Notes under the pieces: generated by a model
The model's input: the letters and a program-made list of their open reading frames with translations, nothing else
What the model was told of the DNA's origin: nothing
Databases searched by the model: none
Part shown: positions 6,702-10,837 of the stretch, one piece after another
Layout: each line of letters begins with the position of its first letter
Numbering within the stretch: position 1 is the stretch's first letter
Translations under genes and position numbers: made by a program
Assembly: GCA_009885605.1 (NCBI GenBank)
Contig: VFKK01000220.1
Coordinates: forward strand, 1-10,837
Source of the DNA: Cyclobacteriaceae bacterium
GTDB taxonomy: Bacteria; Bacteroidota; Bacteroidia; Cytophagales; Cyclobacteriaceae
DNA length: 10,837 bases
Reading direction: 5' to 3'

Positions 6702-7508
6702 ATGGATATTGTAGTTCTAATTGGTTTTGCAGCAGCTATCATAATCGGTATAAGTCTCGGACTGATTGGCGGTGGAGGTTCAATTCTTACAGTTCCTGTA
6801 CTTGTATATATTCTGAATGTGGATCCGGTTTTGGCTACTGCCTTTTCGTTATTTGTGGTGGGCAGCACTTCTTTGGTTGGCTCTTTTACCTACATGCAGA
6901 AGAAGCTCGTCCATTACAAGACAGCATTAGTATTTGCAATCCCTTCATTTATTGCTGTTTTCCTGACTCGAAAATTTCTAGTGCCCGCTTTGCCCGATCC
7001 TCTTTTTACTGTTTCAGGACTTGAAATAAGTAAGAACGTCGGTATCATGGTATTTTTTGCTCTTATCATGTTGGCAGCTTCGATTTCCATGATCACAGGT
7101 AAAAAATGTAAGGATTGTGATGAAAACGAACCTATCCGATTCAATTTCCCTATGATTGCTTTGGAGGGTTCCGTAGTGGGTGTCATTACCGGGATTGTGG
7201 GAGCAGGAGGTGGTTTTTTGATCATTCCGGCTCTGGTGATTTTAGCCAGACTACCTATGAAAATGGCTGTCGGAACTTCTTTGTTGATCATTGCTGCGAA
7301 ATCTCTGATTGGATTCCTGGGCGATGTGTCTACACAGCCGATCGATTGGAAGATGCTTTTGATTTTCACCGGACTTTCGATCATTGGTATTTTCATGGGA
7401 AGTGCGCTGTCGAAGAAAATCAATGAAAAAATACTTAAAACAGGATTTGGTTGGTTTGTGCTCGCAATGGGTATCTACATCATCACCAAAGAATTGACGT
7501 CAATTTAA
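6702..7508 (+). CDS. TauE/SafE-family membrane anion exporter (sulfite or related)
   Basis: A 268-residue inner-membrane protein with about eight hydrophobic segments. It shows the internal duplication of the TauE/SafE (DUF81) family: GLIGGGGSILTVPVLVYILN (20-39), with ATAFSLFVVG after it, and GIVGAGGGFLIIPALVIL (164-181), with AVGTSLLII after it. Characterised relatives export sulfite, sulfoacetate or other sulfur anions, and some import thiosulfate. Sulfite export is inferred from SQR and rhodanese nearby. The central loop between the halves carries KKCKDCDE (134-141), a charged CxxC that could bind metal or sulfane sulfur. It is first in an operon with the hydroxylase (11 bases downstream) and the small membrane protein, behind its own operator-promoter. 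Family firm, substrate inferred. Confidence 0.9.
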   Translation: MDIVVLIGFAAAIIIGISLGLIGGGGSILTVPVLVYILNVDPVLATAFSLFVVGSTSLVGSFTYMQKKLVHYKTALVFAIPSFIAVFLTRKFLVPALPDPLFTVSGLEISKNVGIMVFFALIMLAASISMITGKKCKDCDENEPIRFNFPMIALEGSVVGVITGIVGAGGGFLIIPALVILARLPMKMAVGTSLLIIAAKSLIGFLGDVSTQPIDWKMLLIFTGLSIIGIFMGSALSKKINEKILKTGFGWFVLAMGIYIITKELTSI

Positions 7509-7519
7509 TTCGAGCTTCT

Positions 7520-8395
7520 GTGGAAAAATATTTCAAAATATTTCTGGATGGATATTATGGTTATTGGAATTATCTAAAGTCCGAAATCATCTATCCATCC
7601 TGGCATAATTACTTCTGGTGGCTTCTGGGGCTGTCTTTGGTGGTCTGGATGCTGGAAGTGATTTTTCCCTGGAGAAAAAACCAGCCCCTAATCCGAAAAA
7701 ATTTTTGGTTAGACGCTTTCTACATGTTTTTTAACTTTTTTCTCTTTTCCCTGATCATTTACAATTCCGTTTCCAATGTCGCGGTGGAGGCTTTCAATGA
7801 GTTTCTTGGAGTCTTTGGAATTCAAAATCTGGTGGCAATTCAGGTTAATTCCTGGCCTGTTTGGTCACAGTTTCTTCTGATGCTGGTGGTGGCCGATTTT
7901 ATCCAATGGAATGTCCATCGATTACTTCACTATGTGCCCTGGCTTTGGGAGTTTCACAAAATCCATCATTCAGTTGAGGAAATGGGTTTTGCAGCTCACC
8001 TGAGATACCATTGGATGGAGACAATCGTCTACAAGTCCATTCAGTATATTCCGCTTGCGATGATTGGTTTTGGGCTGGATGATTTCTTCGTACTCCATAT
8101 TTTCACGATCGCAATAGGCCATTTGAATCATGCGAATGTCAACATCACCTATGGCCCGCTGAAGTATCTGCTGAATAATCCGATCATGCATATCTGGCAT
8201 CATGCTAAAAATCTTCCTGCCGGAAGTCATGGCGTCAATTATGGAATTACCCTAAGTATTTGGGATTACTTGTTTGGCACCGCTTATATCCCAAATTCCG
8301 GCAAAGACGAACCGCTGGGATTTGATCATATCAAAGAATTTCCAAAGACCTTTTGGTCTCAAATCACCTATCCATGGACAAGAAAGAGCCTGTAA
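7520..8395 (+). CDS. Sterol-desaturase/fatty-acid-hydroxylase-family membrane di-iron enzyme
   Basis: A 291-residue integral membrane oxygenase of the fatty acid hydroxylase superfamily. The histidine clusters that hold two irons are complete: HRLLH (133-137), HKIHH (146-150), HLNH (201-204) and HIWHH (224-228), with a further His at 237. Hydrophobic segments lie at about 32-49, 66-85, 115-128 and 172-200. The GTG at 7520 is chosen because the protein then begins EKYFKIFLDGYYGYWNYL, 11 bases after the tauE stop. The open frame extends up to an ATG at 7451, but that would read 58 bases of tauE in another frame as MVCARNGYLHHH. Members hydroxylate or desaturate sterols, carotenoids or acyl lipids; the substrate here is unknown. 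Cotranscription with an anion exporter under a sulfur-linked operator is unusual. Confidence 0.87.
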   Translation: MEKYFKIFLDGYYGYWNYLKSEIIYPSWHNYFWWLLGLSLVVWMLEVIFPWRKNQPLIRKNFWLDAFYMFFNFFLFSLIIYNSVSNVAVEAFNEFLGVFGIQNLVAIQVNSWPVWSQFLLMLVVADFIQWNVHRLLHYVPWLWEFHKIHHSVEEMGFAAHLRYHWMETIVYKSIQYIPLAMIGFGLDDFFVLHIFTIAIGHLNHANVNITYGPLKYLLNNPIMHIWHHAKNLPAGSHGVNYGITLSIWDYLFGTAYIPNSGKDEPLGFDHIKEFPKTFWSQITYPWTRKSL

Positions 8396-8634
8396 AATTT
8401 AATAATCCATTGAACCAATCGGCACCAATTATTCTCATGTGTCTGACGCTTGGATTAGCGCCATTTTTTCCTGAACCTCATGTTTGGGGTAAGGTAAAAT
8501 GGATTGCCGGCGGAGCCGTCGGGATGCAATTAATGGACTGGTTAGACTTTCTTTTCCACGGATTCCCATGGATCTTACTAGTTAGATTGGTTATTATTTC
8601 TGCCAAAGCAAAATTCAAAACCGAGACCGTTTAA
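8374..8634 (+). CDS. Small two-helix membrane protein of unknown function
   Basis: An 86-residue protein starting at ATG 8374, overlapping the last 22 bases of the hydroxylase gene, which points to translational coupling. Two hydrophobic stretches are seen (about 17-32 and 50-76), with the motif LTLGLAPFFPEPHVWGK (24-40) between them and DWLDFLFHGFPW (55-66) at the start of the second. The LGLAP-PEPH pattern recalls short bacterial proteins often labelled RND transporter in databases; that label is not supported by its length and should not be taken as function. An upstream in-frame ATG at 8353 would add only seven residues deep inside the hydroxylase gene. Its place suggests a partner of the hydroxylase or of the exporter. 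It looks real by operon position and composition. Confidence 0.75.
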   Translation: MDKKEPVKFNNPLNQSAPIILMCLTLGLAPFFPEPHVWGKVKWIAGGAVGMQLMDWLDFLFHGFPWILLVRLVIISAKAKFKTETV

Positions 8635-8641
8635 CACGGCT

Positions 8642-8685
8642 GTGACTTTTATTACTGTTTGGAGGGATGGATGCCCGTAGTTTTG
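8642..8685 (+). promoter_or_regulatory. Crp/Fnr-type operator and promoter of the rhodanese gene
   Basis: GTGACTTTTATTAC (8642-8655; one arm base off consensus) is followed after exactly 22 bases by TAGTTTTG (8678-8685), a perfect TAnnTTTG -7 element. The predicted start near 8691 puts the repeat centre near -42 and gives a leader of about 20 bases to the ATG at 8712. Confidence 0.75.
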
Positions 8686-8711
8686 TGTCGAAACAAAAAA
8701 GCTAACAAACC

Positions 8712-9047
8712 ATGTTTAACTTCTTCAAGACTACTCCAAAAAATTACGAGGATATTCCTTCCGGGACTTTCCACGAACTTATGCTTAAGCCGAATACCGT
8801 CATCCTGGACGTGAGAACTGCGGGGGAATTTGCCGGTGGAAAACTCAGAGATGCGCGAAACATCGATATCATGTCAAGGGATTTTGCAAATCAGGTAAAA
8901 AACCTTCCAAAGGATAAAACCTATCTGATTTACTGTCGGAGCGGAAACAGAAGCGGTCAGGCTTGCGAAATTATGGCTGATTTAGGTTTCGAAAACCTGA
9001 AAAACTTATCAAGTGGAATTATGAGATGGCCTTTTGAAACCGTCTGA
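8712..9047 (+). CDS. Single-domain rhodanese (sulfurtransferase)
   Basis: A 111-residue single rhodanese domain without a signal peptide or membrane segment, so cytoplasmic. The features are the VILDVRTAGEFAGGKLRDARNID segment (30-52) and the active-site loop CRSGNRS (75-81), whose Cys75 would carry the persulfide, followed by SGQACEIMADLGF (81-93) and the C-terminal LSSGIMRW (99-106). Catalytic residues look intact, so it should accept sulfane sulfur from SQR products and give it to a thiol acceptor such as glutathione, sulfite or cyanide; the true acceptor is unknown. It has its own operator-promoter of the sulfur set, separate from the tauE operon 77 bases upstream, and shares a terminator region with the convergent DUF2805 gene. 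Confidence 0.93.
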   Translation: MFNFFKTTPKNYEDIPSGTFHELMLKPNTVILDVRTAGEFAGGKLRDARNIDIMSRDFANQVKNLPKDKTYLIYCRSGNRSGQACEIMADLGFENLKNLSSGIMRWPFETV

Positions 9048-9064
9048 AAAATTCTTGTTTACTT

Positions 9065-9105
9065 AAAAAAGGCTGATTATAAATCTTTCCTAAAGATTGT
9101 AATCA
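9065..9105 (-). terminator. Terminator between the convergent rhodanese and DUF2805 genes
   Basis: TGATTA (9074-9079) pairs with TAATCA (9100-9105), and AATCTTT (9082-9088) with AAAGATT (9092-9098), leaving a small internal bulge and a three-base loop. On the minus strand six T follow (9065-9070), a classic layout that ends DUF2805 transcription. On the plus strand a pyrimidine-rich run follows, so it may also serve rhodanese. Confidence 0.6.
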
Positions 9106-9116
9106 TCCTCTTTCTT

Positions 9117-9401
9117 TTACCGCTTGGATATCTTGTTGAGCGCAATCCCTTTTTGCATTCTTGACCGGAATCGGTCGAGATCCTCAGGACTTTTTTGCGC
9201 GTGTTTCGTTTTTCTTCCCTGGACTCTTTCCCTCCACATTTTGAAGGAGCTCAGCTTCATGTTCCTTCGCATAAGTTTGATAACCTCAGCCTCAGCAATT
9301 CCAAATTGAGCCTGGATCGCATCAAATGGCGTCCGGTCTTCCCAAGCCATCTCGATGATCCGATTGATTTCTTCCTCAGTGAGCTGATCAAAATTTTCCA
9401 T
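9117..9401 (-). CDS. DUF2805 / TIGR03643-family small protein
   Basis: A 94-residue, highly charged protein beginning MENFDQLTEEEINRIIEMAWEDRTPFDAI. The middle (IQAQFGIAEAEVIKLMRRNMKLSSFKMWRERVQGRKTKH) looks like a small helix-turn-helix-type region followed by a basic tail, consistent with nucleic acid binding, though this is a guess. The family is known from Bacteroidetes and Proteobacteria and is often found near photolyase/cryptochrome genes, as here. The ATG at 9401 is preferred; a TTG at 9410 would add three residues. Only 39 bases separate this start from the divergent photolyase GTG, so the promoters must overlap or lie inside the neighbouring coding ends. Function is not established; light or DNA-repair linkage is inferred from context. 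Confidence 0.8.
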   Translation of the reverse strand: MENFDQLTEEEINRIIEMAWEDRTPFDAIQAQFGIAEAEVIKLMRRNMKLSSFKMWRERVQGRKTKHAQKSPEDLDRFRSRMQKGIALNKISKR

Positions 9402-9440
9402 ATGTTTCAAACTTTGCCAGAGAAGTAAGGTTTAGGCATT

Positions 9441-10837
9441 GTGCAAAAAATTTCAGTAGTCTGGCTCAAAAGAGATCTGCGTCTGCAGGACCATGCTCCG
9501 CTTGCGGCAGCTCTTGAATCGGGACTTCCCGTTCTGTTGCTGTATTTTTTTGAGCCTTCGCTCATAGAGGCACCTCAAAGCAGTGAACGGCATTGGAGAT
9601 TTGTTTTGGAATGCCTCAAGGATATGCAACTAAGACTGGATCCATTTCAAGCCAAAATCGAAATTTTCCATGTAGAAGTGGAAGAAGTTTTTGAGAAGAT
9701 TACCAGAGAATTTGAAATTGTTACTGTATTCTCCCATCTGGAAACAGGGATTGAGGTCACTTTCCGAAGGGACTTAAAAATGAAAAAATACTTCTCGGAA
9801 AGAGGTATTGGTTGGCAGGAATTTGCGCAGCAGGGAGTGCAGCGTGGTCGCAAAAACAGAAAAGGCTGGACAAAATATTGGGAGTCTCATGTATCAAGTC
9901 CTTTGATCGGGATCAATTTGAACCATGCGAAGTTTGTAACTCTTTCGAAGGAACTTGAAGAAAGCATCTCTCAAAATCCAATTCCTGAATGCTGGCAAAT
10001 ACCCGATCCGCAAATGCAGAAGGGAGGTGAAGTGCTAGGTTTTAAATATTTACAAAATTTCCTTACAGATCGGGTCAAAAACTACAGCAGACATATCAGT
10101 AAGCCGGAGCTCAGCAGAAGAGGATGCAGTAGGATCTCTCCTTATTTGGCTTGGGGTTGTTTGTCTGTCCGAGAGGTTTACCAAATGGCAGAGGAACGGA
10201 AAAATGCAGGCTTTTTTGTCCGGGATATTGCCAATTTCCAATCCAGGCTTCGTTGGCATTGCCATTTTATTCAGAAGTTTGAAATGGAAAGCAGGATGGA
10301 ATTTGATCCTGTCAACAAGGGATTTCTGAAATTCCGGAAGAAACCTGATATTCAGAAAATCAATCTCTGGAAAGAGGGAAATACCGGTATCCCGATCGTG
10401 GATGCCTGCATGCGATGTTTGAATGAAACAGGTTATCTAAATTTTCGCATGAGAGCAATGGTGGTTTCTTTTTTGACTCACCATCTCGGCGAAGATTGGA
10501 AATCGGGATCCGATCATCTTGCAGGTGTCTTTCTGGACTTCGAGCCCGGAATTCATTATCCTCAGCTTCAGATGCAGGCAGGGGTGACAGGAATCAATAC
10601 TATCAGGATATACAATCCTGTGAAGCAATCGACAGATCATGATCCGGAGGGAATATTCATCCGAAAATGGGTTCCGGAACTCGCCAATTTGCCATCCGCT
10701 TTAATCCATCAACCATGGAATCTAATGCCCTTGGAACAAGCTGAAATGAAATTTGAGTTGGGCAGAGATTACCCGTTTGCGATGGTGGATGTGGAAAAAG
10801 CCGGAGCCATAGCCAGAGATAAAATCTGGGCTGCACA
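9441..10837 (+). CDS. Photolyase/cryptochrome family flavoprotein (cut by window edge)
   Basis: Open from GTG 9441 to the window end, 465 residues visible. It starts QKISVVWLKRDLRLQDHAPL, the usual photolyase opening. An antenna/Rossmann domain covers about 3-130 and the helical FAD domain about 205 onward, with GCSRISPYLAWGCLSVREVY (228-247), RLRWHCHFIQKF (269-280), GIPIVDACMRCLNETGYLNFRMRAMVVSFL (316-345), and IRIYNPVKQSTDHDPEGIFIRKWVPEL (388-414). The GTG is the only good start, since a stop lies 12 bases before it (9426-9428) and no ATG fits. Where class I photolyases read WQW in the electron-transfer region, this one has HYPQLQMQAG (372-381), without tryptophan, so photoreduction may run by another path. 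It could repair CPD or (6-4) lesions or act as a light sensor; the sequence alone does not decide. Confidence 0.9.
   Translation, partial: MQKISVVWLKRDLRLQDHAPLAAALESGLPVLLLYFFEPSLIEAPQSSERHWRFVLECLKDMQLRLDPFQAKIEIFHVEVEEVFEKITREFEIVTVFSHLETGIEVTFRRDLKMKKYFSERGIGWQEFAQQGVQRGRKNRKGWTKYWESHVSSPLIGINLNHAKFVTLSKELEESISQNPIPECWQIPDPQMQKGGEVLGFKYLQNFLTDRVKNYSRHISKPELSRRGCSRISPYLAWGCLSVREVYQMAEERKNAGFFVRDIANFQSRLRWHCHFIQKFEMESRMEFDPVNKGFLKFRKKPDIQKINLWKEGNTGIPIVDACMRCLNETGYLNFRMRAMVVSFLTHHLGEDWKSGSDHLAGVFLDFEPGIHYPQLQMQAGVTGINTIRIYNPVKQSTDHDPEGIFIRKWVPELANLPSALIHQPWNLMPLEQAEMKFELGRDYPFAMVDVEKAGAIARDKIWAA

Noticed and set aside
6914..7423. 169-residue open frame on the minus strand inside tauE
   Set aside because: It is antisense to a well-supported membrane protein and has no recognisable domain; a shadow of tauE codon usage.
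7451..7519. Upstream ATG at 7451 for the hydroxylase
   Set aside because: It would overlap tauE by 58 bases and add a stretch (MVCARNGYLHHH) that is only tauE read in another frame. The GTG at 7520 gives normal operon spacing.
8627..8639. Small hairpin CCGT/ACGG around the stop of the small membrane protein
   Set aside because: Only four base pairs. It may occur by chance and is not convincing as a terminator.
9402..9410. TTG start three codons before the DUF2805 ATG
   Set aside because: The ATG at 9401 fits better and the extra residues add nothing recognisable.

Overview
The window reads as chromosome of a Bacteroidota (Bacteroidetes) bacterium, probably an aerobic marine or soil member of the Cytophagales (Cyclobacteriaceae/Algoriphagus-like). 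The evidence is protein style (TonB receptor with an N-terminal carboxypeptidase-D-like domain, DUF2805/TIGR03643 next to a photolyase), promoters with the phylum-specific TAnnTTTG -7 element, A-rich leaders without clear Shine-Dalgarno sequences, and moderate-to-low G+C. The lineage is an inference from these traits. No mobile element, CRISPR array, rRNA or tRNA is visible, and no stretch above about 205 bases lacks a gene.

Layout. (1) Positions 1-3441, minus strand: an iron block with a TonB-dependent receptor of the haem/haemoglobin-receptor type, then feoA and feoB for ferrous iron uptake (feoB runs off the left edge). (2) Positions 3593-9047: a sulfur block. It holds a type II sulfide:quinone oxidoreductase (minus), a divergent Crp/Fnr-family regulator (plus), a tandem-domain universal stress protein (minus), a divergent operon of TauE/SafE anion exporter, a sterol-desaturase-family membrane hydroxylase and a small membrane protein (plus), and a single-domain rhodanese (plus). 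(3) Positions 9117-10837: a DUF2805 gene (minus) divergent from a photolyase/cryptochrome gene (plus, GTG start, runs off the right edge).

The main discovery is regulatory. Every transcription unit of the sulfur block has the same 14-base inverted repeat (consensus GTGAY-N4-RTCAC) exactly 22 bases upstream of a TAnnTTTG-like -7 element, in the direction of transcription: five of five promoters (sqr, the crp/fnr gene itself, usp, the tauE operon and rhodanese). The iron and photolyase blocks lack it. If the start point is about 5-7 bases after the -7 element, the repeat is centred near -42, the class II activator position of Crp/Fnr proteins. The encoded regulator carries three cysteines (C78, C84, C85) where cAMP-binding relatives have the phosphate-binding cassette, so a thiol or persulfide signal is a reasonable guess.

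How the genes may work together: SQR oxidises sulfide and feeds electrons to quinone, rhodanese moves the sulfane sulfur, TauE/SafE exports sulfite or a related anion, and the Crp/Fnr protein switches on the whole set including its own gene. No persulfide dioxygenase is seen in this window, so the sulfite-forming step would have to be encoded elsewhere. A membrane hydroxylase and an unknown small membrane protein sit in the same operon as the exporter, an unexplained link between sulfur and membrane lipid metabolism.
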